Assembly (NCBI GenBank): GCA_046349515.1
Contig: JAXMCE010000011.1
Coordinates: forward strand, 1 to 64,000
Length of the DNA: 64,000 bases
Source: JBGPGW01 sp046349515
GTDB lineage: Bacteria > Pseudomonadota > Alphaproteobacteria > CADEGL01
Reading direction: 5' to 3'
Shown: piece after piece, positions 18,996 through 28,150 of the stretch
How the letters are laid out: each line of letters starts with the position of its first letter
Position numbering within the stretch: the first letter of the stretch is position 1
Translations under genes and position numbers: made by a program
The notes under the pieces: generated by a model
What the model was told of the DNA's origin: nothing
The model's input: only the letters and a program-made list of their open reading frames with translations
The model's database searches: none

Positions 18996-20003
18996 TCACC
19001 CCTTCGTCCCGAACCGCCACGCATCGACCTTGCCCGCGCGTTTGGCGGCGAGGCACGCCATCGCCTCGGCCATGAGGCGCGCCGCCAAGAGACTCGTCGT
19101 GCCGCTCTTGCTGTCGAAATCGGGCGAGACCTCGACCACGTCGAAGCCGGCGAAGCCGTCGCGGCAGACAGTGCGCACGCCTTGGATGATCTCGCGGCTC
19201 GTGAGGCCACCCGGCTCGGGGCTGTTGGTGCCGGGGGCGAAGGCGGGATCGACCGCATCGATGTCGACGCTCACATAGACGGGCCGCCCGTCGGGCGAGG
19301 CGATCTTCCGCGCTTCCTCTGCCACCGCCGCCATGCCGCGCGCCTCGACTTCGGCGTTCGAGAACACGCGCATGCCGAGCGATTTGTAGAGCGGCGTCCA
19401 TTCCGGCACGTTCCGCGGTCCCTTGATGCCGATCATGGTGACGCGGCGCGGATCGACCTCCTTCAACTCGCAGATGCGCTTCACCGGCGAGGCGCGCGTG
19501 AGCCGGTCGCCGTTGAGTGACTCCGAAAGATCGAGATGCGTATCGAAGACGACGACGCCCAGGGGCGCGCCCGTCTTCCGCGCGACCGAGGTGACCGCGG
19601 GGTAGGTGACGCCGTGGTCGCCGCCCATCATCATGGGCACGGCGCCGATCGCGAGGATTTCGTCGATGCGACGCTCCAAGCGCCGGTAGGATTCGGGCGT
19701 ATCACCCGGCACGACGTCGACGTCGCCCGCATCGACGACCGTGAGATGGTCGAAGACCATCATGTCCCAGTCGAAATTGTGACTGCCGAAGAGCAGCGAG
19801 AACTTGCGGATCTCCTGGGGCGCGCGGCGCGTGGCCCCGCCCCGGTAGGTCGCGATGCCGTCATAGGGCATGCCGAGGACGACCGCGTCGGCCGCGACAC
19901 CTTTCAACGACGGCTTGTGCCCGACCGCCATGAAGGGCGGCACGTCGCCGTACATCTTGGGCACGCTGCCCGGCTGGAGCGTCGTCTTGCGTGCGTCATC
20001 CAT
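18996..20003 (-). CDS. Ureohydrolase (agmatinase-like)
   Basis: This 335-aa protein has the binuclear manganese motifs of the arginase/agmatinase family: GGDHG near residue 128, DTHLDLSE near 152, and SVDIDAVDPAFAPGTNSPEP near 245. All metal ligands appear present. The substrate could be agmatine, guanidinobutyrate or another guanidino compound. It is upstream of and on the same strand as nothing closely coupled: the DadA-2 gene lies 33 bases upstream in the same direction, so the two are probably co-transcribed. Confidence 0.9.
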   Translation of the reverse strand: MDDARKTTLQPGSVPKMYGDVPPFMAVGHKPSLKGVAADAVVLGMPYDGIATYRGGATRRAPQEIRKFSLLFGSHNFDWDMMVFDHLTVVDAGDVDVVPGDTPESYRRLERRIDEILAIGAVPMMMGGDHGVTYPAVTSVARKTGAPLGVVVFDTHLDLSESLNGDRLTRASPVKRICELKEVDPRRVTMIGIKGPRNVPEWTPLYKSLGMRVFSNAEVEARGMAAVAEEARKIASPDGRPVYVSVDIDAVDPAFAPGTNSPEPGGLTSREIIQGVRTVCRDGFAGFDVVEVSPDFDSKSGTTSLLAARLMAEAMACLAAKRAGKVDAWRFGTKG

Positions 20004-20036
20004 GGTTACCGGTCCTCGCTTCGCCTCATGCTTCGC

Positions 20037-21281
20037 TCACGCCCATTCGAGTCCCTCCATGTCGATCTCGGGCTTCTTGCCGAGCATGACGTCGACGACG
20101 GCGCGGGAGGCGCCGCAGGACATGGTCCAGCCGGCGGCGCCGTGGCCGACATTGAGATAGAGGTTCTTGTATTTCGAGCGGCCGAGGATGGGCGGCCCGT
20201 GCGGCGTCACGGGGCGCAAGCACGCGTAGTACGTCGGGTTCTTGTAGTCGCCGCCTTCGGGGAAGAGATCCTCCGCCACCTTGAACACGCCCCTGAATTG
20301 ATGCGGCGCGTAGCTCTTGTCGTGGCCCGCGAACTCGGCCTTGCCGCCGATTCGCAAGCGATTTCCCAAATGACCGAAGGCGACGAGGTTGTCCTCTTCG
20401 ATGATGCCCACGGTCGGCACATGCCTGTAGCCCTCGCTCGGGATGCTCGCCGTGTAGCCCTTGATGGGATAGATCGGGAGGGGCAAGCCGATCATGCGGC
20501 CCACGCGCGCGCTGTCGAGACCGAGCGCCATCACATAGGCATCGCCTGAGAACTCGCCCTTGTCGGTCACGACACCCGCGATGCGATCGCCCTCGCGCCT
20601 GATGCCCCTGACCTCGGTGTTGAGGCTGAAGGTGACGCCCTTCGAGGCACAGGCCTTCGCGAGGTTGCGCGTGAAGATGAGCGCATCACCCGCCCCTTCC
20701 GAGGGGCCGAAGAGCCCGCCCGCGATCTTCTCGCGCGTGGGGCCGAGCGCGGGCTCGATCTCGACGCAGCGCGCCCGGTCCACATCCTCGAGCGGCAGAC
20801 CGTGCTGGCGGAGGAGATCCCAGGCCGAGAGGCCGTGGTCGAGCGTCTGTTGCGTCCGGAAGAGATAGAGGATGCCCTTGTCGTTGCCGTCATAGGCGAT
20901 GCCTTCCTCGTCGCGCAGCTTCCGCACGAGCGCCATGCCGTACATCATGACGCGAAGGATGCGGAGCGAGTTGGCGCGGTAGCGCTCGGCCGTGCAGTTC
21001 GCGAGGAACCGGAGGCCCCAGAGCCAGAACTCGGGCTCGAAGCGGAGCTTGAAGCGAAGCGCCGGATCGTCCTGGAAGAGCGACTTGATGAGGGTCTTCG
21101 GCGCCGCGGGCGAGGCCCAGGCCTGGGAATGGCCGGGCGCCAGAAGCGCGCCGTTCTGGAAGCTCGCTTCGAGTCCTGTCTCTTCGCGCCGCTCGATGAC
21201 CGTGACCTCGTGCCCCTCCTTGGCCAGATACCAGGCCATGGTGACGCCGATGATGCCCCCGCCCATGACGATCGTCTTCAT
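20037..21281 (-). CDS. D-amino acid dehydrogenase (DadA-like) 2
   Basis: This 414-aa protein is a paralogue of the one at 16014. It has the FAD fold MKTIVMGGGIIGVTMAWYLA, the DadA segment YPIKGYTASIP, RIGGKAEFAGHD, and GHGAAGWTMSCGASRAVVDV. It is probably a membrane-associated dehydrogenase of D-amino acids or a related amine. The agmatinase-like gene follows after 33 bases, so oxidation and guanidino hydrolysis may be linked. The TauD gene diverges upstream. The start at MKTIV is chosen because an earlier in-frame ATG adds non-homologous residues. Confidence 0.9.
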   Translation of the reverse strand: MKTIVMGGGIIGVTMAWYLAKEGHEVTVIERREETGLEASFQNGALLAPGHSQAWASPAAPKTLIKSLFQDDPALRFKLRFEPEFWLWGLRFLANCTAERYRANSLRILRVMMYGMALVRKLRDEEGIAYDGNDKGILYLFRTQQTLDHGLSAWDLLRQHGLPLEDVDRARCVEIEPALGPTREKIAGGLFGPSEGAGDALIFTRNLAKACASKGVTFSLNTEVRGIRREGDRIAGVVTDKGEFSGDAYVMALGLDSARVGRMIGLPLPIYPIKGYTASIPSEGYRHVPTVGIIEEDNLVAFGHLGNRLRIGGKAEFAGHDKSYAPHQFRGVFKVAEDLFPEGGDYKNPTYYACLRPVTPHGPPILGRSKYKNLYLNVGHGAAGWTMSCGASRAVVDVMLGKKPEIDMEGLEWA

Positions 21282-21429
21282 TGGCTTCCCCCCAAAGGCT
21301 TCCCCATGATCGCGCACGTAAGCCGCGATAACACTAGCCGAGCCGCCGTCCACGCGCCAACGCCGGTTGATCGCGGGCGGCTCTCGGCTCTAGTCTTGCC
21401 GCACCCGACCGCGCGAGCGTGCCCGACCC

Positions 21430-22269
21430 ATGCGATTCAACACAATCGACATCCGCCCCATCGCAGGAGCCCTCGGCGCCGAGATTCACGGCGTCGACCT
21501 CGCGCGCGACCTCAACCCCGCGACCGTCGAGGCCATCCGCCGCGCGTTCCTCGATCACCTCGTCATCTTCTTCCGGGACCAGCACCTCGCCCCGGCGCAG
21601 TTCATGGCCTTCGCGCGCGCCATGGGAAAGCCCGTCGAGTATCCCTTCGTCAAAGGACTGGAGGAGGAGCCGCTCATCATCCCGATCGTGAAACTCGAGC
21701 ACGAGCGGGTCAATTTCGGCGGCATCTGGCATTCGGACACGACCTACCTCGAGCACCCACCCATGGGCTCGATGCTCATCGCGCGCGAGGTGCCGCCCCA
21801 GGGCGGCGATACGATGTTCGCCAACCAGTATCTGGCCTACGAGACCCTCTCGCCCGGTCTGCAGCGCGCGCTCGAGGGCCTTATCGGCGTCAGCGACTCC
21901 ATGCTGGCCGATGTCAGCCGCACGCGCGAGGACCGCATGCGCGACGGCGCCAAGGCGGGCGCCAAGACGCGCTACATCGCCGAGCACCCCGTGGTGCGCA
22001 CCCATCCCGAGACAGGCCAGAAATCGCTCTTCGTCAACGTCGCTCACACGGCGCGGTTCAAGGATATGACCGAGGAAGAAAGCGCGCCGCTTCTCCGCAC
22101 GCTCTTCGAGCACCAGGTGCGGCCGGAATTCACCTGCCGCTTCCGCTGGGAGGTCGGTTCCATCGCCTTCTGGGACAATCGCTGCACCCTCCACAACCCG
22201 ATCAACGACTACCACGGCTTTCGCCGCGTGATGCACCGCATCACGCTTGAAGGCGACCGGCCAGCCTAG
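21430..22269 (+). CDS. TauD/TfdA-family 2-oxoglutarate dioxygenase
   Basis: This 279-aa enzyme has the iron-binding pair His101 and Asp103 in WHSDTTY, with the distal histidine His255 in TLHNPINDYHGFRRVMHR and the 2-oxoglutarate arginine nearby. The N terminus RPIAGALGAEIHGVDL is typical of TauD. Members hydroxylate sulfonates, phenoxyacetates, carnitine precursors or sulfate esters; the substrate is not shown by sequence. A CoA-transferase-like gene follows at 22338. Confidence 0.9.
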   Translation: MRFNTIDIRPIAGALGAEIHGVDLARDLNPATVEAIRRAFLDHLVIFFRDQHLAPAQFMAFARAMGKPVEYPFVKGLEEEPLIIPIVKLEHERVNFGGIWHSDTTYLEHPPMGSMLIAREVPPQGGDTMFANQYLAYETLSPGLQRALEGLIGVSDSMLADVSRTREDRMRDGAKAGAKTRYIAEHPVVRTHPETGQKSLFVNVAHTARFKDMTEEESAPLLRTLFEHQVRPEFTCRFRWEVGSIAFWDNRCTLHNPINDYHGFRRVMHRITLEGDRPA

Positions 22270-22337
22270 TTCACCAGTTCACCGCCGAGAGACTCCCCCT
22301 GCCCCGCCGCATCGCGCCCGACGACGTCCCCGGCCTC

Positions 22338-23564
22338 TTGCGTCCCGGCATGAGCGTGTTCGCGCAGGGCGGCGCCTCGGAGCCCTTGACGCTCGTCGAG
22401 GCGCTTCGCCGCGCGCCCGAGAAAAGCGCGGGCGTCACCTACGTCCAGCTCAACATCCCGGGCGTCAACCGCACCGACTACGCCTCGCTCCATCCCGAGG
22501 CGAAGCAGATCGCGTTCTTCGCGACGCGGGACATCGAAGCCTCGCTTGGCCGCGGCCGCGTGCGCCTCCTGCCCTATCATCTCTCGGAGATGCACAGCTA
22601 CCTCACGCGCCGCGCCAGTTTCGACTTGGCACTCGTGCAGGTGAGCCCGCCGGGGCCGGACGGACAGTGCAGCTTCGGCATCGCCGGCGACGTGGTGCCG
22701 GAGGTGCTCGCCCGCGCCCGTGCCGTTGTCGCCGCGGTCAATCCCGCGATGCCGCGAAGCGCGGGCGCGCCGTCGATCGCTGTCGAGCGCCTTGATTTTA
22801 CGGTCGAGGTCGAGCACCCGCTGATCGCGGTGCCGACGCCGCCGCCCGACGAGACGCTGGCCGCGATCGGGCGGCATGTGGCCTCCCTCGTCGAGGATGG
22901 CGACACGATCGAGTTCGGCATCGGCAGCGCGCCGGCCGCCGTGCTCGCAGCGCTCAAGGGCCACCGGGATCTCGGCGTCCACACCGGCCTCATCGGCGAT
23001 TCGCTCGTCGAGCTCGTCGAGTCGGGGGCGATCACAAATGCGCGGAAGCCCATCGATCGGGGGCGCATCGTCGCGGCCCACGCGGTCGGCACGCGGCGTC
23101 TCTACGACGCGCTCGGGTCCAGCCTGCCGGTCGATTTCCGGCCGATCGGCTACACCCACGGCCAGGACGTGCTGGCCCGGCTCGACTCCTTCGTCGCGAT
23201 CAACAGCGTGGTCGAGGTCGATTTGCTCGGCCAGGCCAACGCCGAGATGGTCGGCGGACGGTTCGTGAGCGGCACGGGCGGGCTCCTCGATTTCGTGCGC
23301 GGCGCGCGGAGCGCTTCGCGCGGACGTTCGGTCCTGGCGCTGCCGTCGACCGCAGCCGGCGGCAAGGTATCGCGCATCGTCCCGGCGCTCGGCACGGTCG
23401 TGAGCGTGCCGCGCGCCGATGCCGACTTCGTCGTGACAGAGCACGGCATCGCGGCCTTGCGCGACCGCTCGACCGACGAACGCGCCGATTCCCTCATCGC
23501 CATCGCCGCCCCGCAATTCCGCGAGGAGCTGGCGCGCGCCATACCGCCGAAGAACGCGGACTAA
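22338..23564 (+). CDS. Acetyl-CoA hydrolase/transferase-family protein (4-hydroxybutyrate CoA-transferase-like)
   Basis: This protein of about 408 aa has FGIGSAPAAVLAALKGHRDLGVHTG near residue 195, where the first part is the glycine-rich CoA-site segment, and a late EHGIAALRDRS. Family members normally have the catalytic Glu in the middle of the protein. A TTG at 22338 is given as start; ATG 22350 is also possible. The frame remains open upstream and the extra residues (from a CTG at 22299) look family-like, so the true start may be 22299. It lies 69 bases after the TauD gene. CoA donor and acceptor are unknown. Confidence 0.83.
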   Translation: MRPGMSVFAQGGASEPLTLVEALRRAPEKSAGVTYVQLNIPGVNRTDYASLHPEAKQIAFFATRDIEASLGRGRVRLLPYHLSEMHSYLTRRASFDLALVQVSPPGPDGQCSFGIAGDVVPEVLARARAVVAAVNPAMPRSAGAPSIAVERLDFTVEVEHPLIAVPTPPPDETLAAIGRHVASLVEDGDTIEFGIGSAPAAVLAALKGHRDLGVHTGLIGDSLVELVESGAITNARKPIDRGRIVAAHAVGTRRLYDALGSSLPVDFRPIGYTHGQDVLARLDSFVAINSVVEVDLLGQANAEMVGGRFVSGTGGLLDFVRGARSASRGRSVLALPSTAAGGKVSRIVPALGTVVSVPRADADFVVTEHGIAALRDRSTDERADSLIAIAAPQFREELARAIPPKNAD

Positions 23565-23636
23565 GACGAGGCCACCCTTCCCCGTCGAGCGCGAACATGA
23601 AATGCTCCGCGCCAACAATCCGTTCAGGAGGACGTC

Positions 23637-24521
23637 ATGGGTGGAGTCGCGCGGCTCGGCTATCTCGGCTTCGAGGTCTCGAAACCGGACGACTTCGCGT
23701 CCTTCGCGACGCGAGTCATCGGACTCGAGGCGGGGCCGCGCGCGGCCGACGGTGCCTTGACCTTGCGCATGGACGACCACGCCCAGCGCTTCCGCATCCA
23801 CCAGGGCCGCGCCGACGACGTCGCCTATGTCGGCTGGGAGGTCGAGGATTCCGCCGCGCTCGACGCGCTGTGCGGGAAGCTGAAGCGCGCGGGCGTCGCG
23901 GTCGAGGGGGGATCGGCGGATGCGGCCACCGCGCGCGGCGTCGCGGCCTTCGCCGCCGCGCGTGACCCGAACGGAATCCGCCTCGAATTCTTCCACGGGC
24001 CCGCTCGCGCGGCGCCCCATCGCTCCGCCCTCATGCCTTCCGGATTCCTCACGGGCGAGGAAGGCATGGGCCATATCTTCCTTTTCGTCGACGACGCCGA
24101 GCGGAGCGTCGCGTTCTACCGCGACGTGCTGGGTCTCAGGATCAGCGATTATGTCGACGCGACCTTGGGCCCCAACACGATCCACGCCATCTTCTTCCAC
24201 GCGAACGCCCGCCACCATTCGCTCGCCATGACGGCGGCCAAGGCGCCGAAGCGCCTCCACCACTTCATGCTCGAGGTGAACGCGCTCGACGACGTGGGTG
24301 CGGCCTTCGACCGCAGCCAGGACGGCGGCGCGCCCATCCTCCTCGGCCTCGGCCGGCATCCGAACGACCGGATGATCTCCTTCTACGGTGTCACGCCGGC
24401 GGGATTCGCCTTCGAGATCGGCCATGGCGGGCTCAAGGTCGACGACGCGACCTGGCCCGTGCGCACCTATCACGCGATCAGCGAGTGGGGCCACCGGCCC
24501 GGCGCGGGCGGCGCCCACTGA
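23637..24521 (+). CDS. Two-module vicinal-oxygen-chelate protein, extradiol dioxygenase-like (BphC-type)
   Basis: This 294-aa protein has two glyoxalase-fold modules. The C-terminal module carries the iron triad of type I extradiol dioxygenases: His in GMGHIFLFV, His in RLHHFMLEVNA and Glu in GFAFEIGHGG. It would cleave a catechol or a bicyclic diol with oxygen. AGGAGGACGTC precedes the ATG. The neighbouring tautomerase, CoA transferase and Rieske genes fit aromatic-ring metabolism, although they are not in one operon. Confidence 0.88.
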   Translation: MGGVARLGYLGFEVSKPDDFASFATRVIGLEAGPRAADGALTLRMDDHAQRFRIHQGRADDVAYVGWEVEDSAALDALCGKLKRAGVAVEGGSADAATARGVAAFAAARDPNGIRLEFFHGPARAAPHRSALMPSGFLTGEEGMGHIFLFVDDAERSVAFYRDVLGLRISDYVDATLGPNTIHAIFFHANARHHSLAMTAAKAPKRLHHFMLEVNALDDVGAAFDRSQDGGAPILLGLGRHPNDRMISFYGVTPAGFAFEIGHGGLKVDDATWPVRTYHAISEWGHRPGAGGAH

Positions 24522-24601
24522 GCCTTGCCGGTTCGCGGCCCCAGGGGGGCATGCTAAGCTCAGGACGGCACGCGAACGAAGTGATCGTTAGGAGAAAGAG
24601 A

Positions 24602-25918
24602 ATGGAAGGCACGCGCGAGATTCTGGAGCGGCACAAGCAGGTCATCCCCTCGGGCGTGATGTCGGTCAACCGCATCATCGACCCGATGCGCGTCTTCGCG
24701 CGCGCCAAGGGCGCCTATCTCTGGGATCACGAGGGCAAGCAGTACATCGACTACCACGCGGCCTTCGCGCCCTATCTCCTCGGGCACGGCGACGAGGACG
24801 TGGATAACGCCGTCATCGCCATGATCAAGAGCGGCGCCTCGCTCATGGGCGCGGGCACGACGCCCTGGGAGGGCGAGCTCGCGCGCCTCATCGTCGACTG
24901 CGTGCCCACGCTCGAGCAGGTCCAGGTGGTGAACACGGGCTCCGAGGCCACCTTCTTCGCGCTCCGCATCGCGCGGGCGGCGACGGGACGCGACGAGATC
25001 GTGCTCATGCAGGGCGGCTACAACGGCTGGGCCGACGACGTGTCCTTCAACCTCATGGATCCGCGCGAGGTGGTGGCCGACCACAAGGAGGGCGAGGAAT
25101 ACGCGCTCCGCCCCATCACCGCGGGGATTCCGAAGTCGCTCCACCAGAACGTGCACGCCATCGAGTACAACGACCTCGCGGCCGCGGAAAGGCTGCTCGC
25201 GACCAAGAAGATCGCGGCCGTGATCCTGGAGCCTATCCTCCAGAACATCGGCGTCGTGAAGCCCAAACCCGGCTTCCTCCAGGGTCTCCGCGCGCTCTGC
25301 GACAAGTTCGGCACCGTGCTCGTCTTCGATGAGGTCAAGACCGGCTTCCGCACGGCCTTGGGCGGCTATGCCTCGATCTCCGGCGTGACACCGGACCTCG
25401 CGGCCTACGGCAAGGCCTGCGCCAACGGCTATCCCTTGGCCATCGTCGGCGGCAAGCGCGAGTTCATGCAGTACTGCAACCATCCGGACCCGAAGAAGCG
25501 CGCCGTCATCGCGGGGACCTATTCGGCCCATCCCTTCACCGTCGCGGCCGCGCTCGCGACCTTGAAGAAGCTCAAGACGCGGGAGAAGGAAATCTACGGC
25601 AAGCTCGAGGCGCTCGGCGCCCGCATGGAGAAAGGGCTCAGCGACATCTTCCGCAAGCGCAACTACCCCACGACCATCGTGCGCCAGGGCTCGGCCTTCG
25701 TTGTCTACTTCATGGACCACGCGCCCGAGAGCTGGGCCGACATCGCGCGCCACAACGACGCGCAGCGGGACGTCGCCTACCGGAAGGCGCTCATCGAGGC
25801 GGGCGTGTTCCATTTCCCGGTGACGACGAAGCAGGGCAGCATCTCCTTCGCCCACAGCGAGGCCGACATCGACAAGACGCTCGCCATCACCGAAGAGGTC
25901 GTGCAGAAGCTGGGGTAG
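24602..25918 (+). CDS. Class III aminotransferase-fold protein, glutamate-1-semialdehyde aminomutase-like
   Basis: This 438-aa PLP enzyme has NTGSEATFFALRIARAATG near residue 110, the aspartate motif LVFDEVKTGFR, and the PLP lysine in AYGKACANGYPLA. It resembles HemL but differs in the active-site loop, so it is likely a catabolic aminotransferase or aminomutase rather than the heme-pathway enzyme. The start is supported by GTTAGGAGAAAGAG before ATG. It converges with the PhyH gene 16 bases downstream. Confidence 0.87.
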   Translation: MEGTREILERHKQVIPSGVMSVNRIIDPMRVFARAKGAYLWDHEGKQYIDYHAAFAPYLLGHGDEDVDNAVIAMIKSGASLMGAGTTPWEGELARLIVDCVPTLEQVQVVNTGSEATFFALRIARAATGRDEIVLMQGGYNGWADDVSFNLMDPREVVADHKEGEEYALRPITAGIPKSLHQNVHAIEYNDLAAAERLLATKKIAAVILEPILQNIGVVKPKPGFLQGLRALCDKFGTVLVFDEVKTGFRTALGGYASISGVTPDLAAYGKACANGYPLAIVGGKREFMQYCNHPDPKKRAVIAGTYSAHPFTVAAALATLKKLKTREKEIYGKLEALGARMEKGLSDIFRKRNYPTTIVRQGSAFVVYFMDHAPESWADIARHNDAQRDVAYRKALIEAGVFHFPVTTKQGSISFAHSEADIDKTLAITEEVVQKLG

Positions 25919-25934
25919 CGTCCGGTCGCGTTTC

Positions 25935-26825
25935 CTATCCGTACACGCTCTCGCCGGCCTGCGCGGCGAAGATCGTGGTGTAGCCCTTGGTCCAGTCGGG
26001 CGGCAGCGGACAGGGGCGCGGATCGAGATGCGCCATCTTGGGCCGCACGCCGCGCACGACCGTCTGCGCCCTCACCGACGGCGCCGGCTGCGCCACATAG
26101 GGGAACGAGTCCGCCGCATTGTAGCAGTTGAGAAGAAGCGGCCGGCCCGAATCGGCCACACTCGGCGGCGAGCCGTGCACCGCGCGGCAGTTGTGGATCG
26201 TGATCGAGCCCGCGGGTCCTTCGAGAAGCGCCATGCGCGACCGGTCGAGCCGCGCCGCATCGCGTGGCTTCAAGCAGCCCTGCCAACGCCCCTCGTCGTC
26301 GTAGAGCTCATAGAGCGGACCTTCGTGGCTGCCCGGCAGGACCGCGAGCGGCCCGTTCTCGAGGGCCGTGTCCTCAAGATACGTGCCGATGGTGAGCGAG
26401 CTGTAGTTCGTCTGCGGATAGAACTGGATGTCCTGATGCCAACGCACCTCGTCCCCGCCCTCGTGCCATTTGAAGTTGAGCTTCGAATGGTGGAAGACCA
26501 CGTTGGGGCCGACGAGATCGGCCGCGACGTCGGCGATGCGCCCCTGCGCATACTCCCAGTAGCGCTCGTCGATCACCTCGGGGTGCTTCAAGCGCCGGAT
26601 GCGCGGCCGCGCGGCCGTGTGCGAGGGGGCGAGATCGAAGATCGCGTCCGACTTCGCGACCTCCCGGCTTTGCTCGACGAACTCGGCCGTCACCGCATTG
26701 AGCTTGGCCACCGTCTCCTTCGAGATGAAGGATTCCAAGAGCAGATAGCCGTTCTCGAAATAGAACACGCGCTGCTCTTGCGTGAGCACCGTGGGCCGTT
26801 GGGAGAGCACCTGTTCGGGCGTCAT
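25935..26825 (-). CDS. Phytanoyl-CoA dioxygenase (PhyH)-family oxygenase 1
   Basis: This 296-aa protein is an Fe(II)/2-oxoglutarate dioxygenase with the iron pair His130 and Asp132 in RWHQDIQF and a distal histidine in RAVHGSPPS followed by a conserved arginine region. PhyH-family enzymes act on fatty acyl-CoAs, quaternary amines, phosphonates and secondary metabolites. It lies upstream of nothing coupled and is separated by 71 bases from the Rieske gene that starts further upstream on the same strand, so the two could be co-transcribed. Confidence 0.9.
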   Translation of the reverse strand: MTPEQVLSQRPTVLTQEQRVFYFENGYLLLESFISKETVAKLNAVTAEFVEQSREVAKSDAIFDLAPSHTAARPRIRRLKHPEVIDERYWEYAQGRIADVAADLVGPNVVFHHSKLNFKWHEGGDEVRWHQDIQFYPQTNYSSLTIGTYLEDTALENGPLAVLPGSHEGPLYELYDDEGRWQGCLKPRDAARLDRSRMALLEGPAGSITIHNCRAVHGSPPSVADSGRPLLLNCYNAADSFPYVAQPAPSVRAQTVVRGVRPKMAHLDPRPCPLPPDWTKGYTTIFAAQAGESVYG

Positions 26826-26893
26826 GGCGGCGGCCTCGTCAGGGGAACCAGATCAAGCTTGCGCGCCATTCACGCGTAAGACAAGGCCAACGG

Positions 26894-26924
26894 GCCTCAT
26901 CCCGAGCCTTTCGAAGGTCGAGGC
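26894..26924. repeat. Diverged GAGCCTGTCGAAGG-type hairpin repeat
   Basis: The imperfect palindrome GCCTCATCCCGAGCCTTTCG ... GGTCGAGGC matches the dispersed repeat seen at 30118, 33479, 33523, 39787 and 54161. It overlaps the last codons of the Rieske gene at 26897 and supplies its C-terminal residues PRPSKGSG. Confidence 0.55.
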
Positions 26925-28066
26925 GCCGCGGAAAGCGCCTCCTCCAACGCCTGGTGGAAAAAGGCGAGGCCCTTCTCGTAGCGGCCGAAGACGAGGTGCG
27001 TGTTGGCGCCCGAGGTGAATCCGGCCTGGACGCCTTCCGCCACGCGGAAATCCTCGTCGAGCGCCGTGCGGATGAGGTTCGCGTTCCTCTCCCAGTAGCT
27101 CCGCGCCTTGTCGGAGGACGGCGTCTCCGGCAGGCAGAAGGAGAGGCGCATGACCGAGCGCGTGGCACCGTCGGGAAACATGGCGAAGATTGCCGCGTGG
27201 TCGGCCACGAACACGATCACCGTGTTGGGGAAGATGTAGTAGAGGATGTTCGCGTGCTCGCGGAGGCGCCAGTGGACCGGGTCAGTCCCCTTCAAATCGA
27301 GGAGCGTGCGCTTCGGGATGACATAGCGGATGTGGGGGCCGAAACGCTCGTAGACGGCCGCATTGTCGAGATAGAAGCGATAGACGCTGCGGCCATGGAC
27401 GTACCGGAAGTGATAATCCTCGAGGAAGGTGTCGACCATGACTTTCCAGTTGATCGCGCAGCGGATCTCCCCCGGCGCGTAAAGGACGCTGCCGCCGAGG
27501 TCGAAGGACGCGAAGTCATCGGCGAGCGCACCGAGGAAGCGGTCGATGTCGAGCGCCGCGTCGCCGGGCGAGGGCTGGACCCAGACAAGGCCATGGCGCT
27601 CGACAACCGGTAGGCGCGTGAGGCCGTGACCCACGCGATCGAGCCCGGCGAAGGACTCCTCGTCGCTCGTCCGCACGAGCGCGCCTGAACGGTCATAGAT
27701 CCAGGCATGGTAGGGACAGGTGATCGCGGTGCCGATCTGGCCATGCGCGCTCACGACGAGGCGCGCGCCCCGGTGGCGGCAGACGTTGAGGAAGGCGCCA
27801 ATCTCACCGCCCTCCCCCCGCACGAGGAGAATCGGCACGCCCGCGAGATCGTGCGTCACGAAGGCGCCAGGCCCGGCGAGCTCGGATGATTGCGCAACGA
27901 TAAGGGGGTAGCGCCGAAAGAGCGCCGCCATCTCGTGCGCGTGCCGCTCGGGCGCGAGGTAATCCTCGACCGGCACGCGATAAAAGCCATCCGCCGTCTC
28001 GCGCTTCCCTGCCTCGACAAGCGCCTGGATACGCTCGATCAACCTCACTTCCACGTCGTGGCGCAT
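26897..28066 (-). CDS. Rieske non-heme iron oxygenase, large subunit, Glu-bridge type 1
   Basis: This 389-aa protein has Cys96-x-His98 and Cys117-x2-His120 (CRHRG and CPYHAW) of the Rieske 2Fe-2S cluster, then the mononuclear iron histidines His219 and His224 in FLEDYHFRYVH. Glu216 occupies the position that usually carries the bridging aspartate, as in the carnitine oxygenase CntA. Quaternary amines are therefore plausible substrates, but this is inference. The start MRHDVEV is chosen over an earlier in-frame start. The final residues derive from a repeat element. No ferredoxin or reductase gene is adjacent. Confidence 0.88.
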   Translation of the reverse strand: MRHDVEVRLIERIQALVEAGKRETADGFYRVPVEDYLAPERHAHEMAALFRRYPLIVAQSSELAGPGAFVTHDLAGVPILLVRGEGGEIGAFLNVCRHRGARLVVSAHGQIGTAITCPYHAWIYDRSGALVRTSDEESFAGLDRVGHGLTRLPVVERHGLVWVQPSPGDAALDIDRFLGALADDFASFDLGGSVLYAPGEIRCAINWKVMVDTFLEDYHFRYVHGRSVYRFYLDNAAVYERFGPHIRYVIPKRTLLDLKGTDPVHWRLREHANILYYIFPNTVIVFVADHAAIFAMFPDGATRSVMRLSFCLPETPSSDKARSYWERNANLIRTALDEDFRVAEGVQAGFTSGANTHLVFGRYEKGLAFFHQALEEALSAAPRPSKGSG

Positions 28067-28150
28067 GCTCACCCCTGCCCGCCTTGGCGCGTCCCGCCCC
28101 ACCCGACATAATCACATCGCGCAACGCGGCGCAAAGCCAGGAGGAGAATC

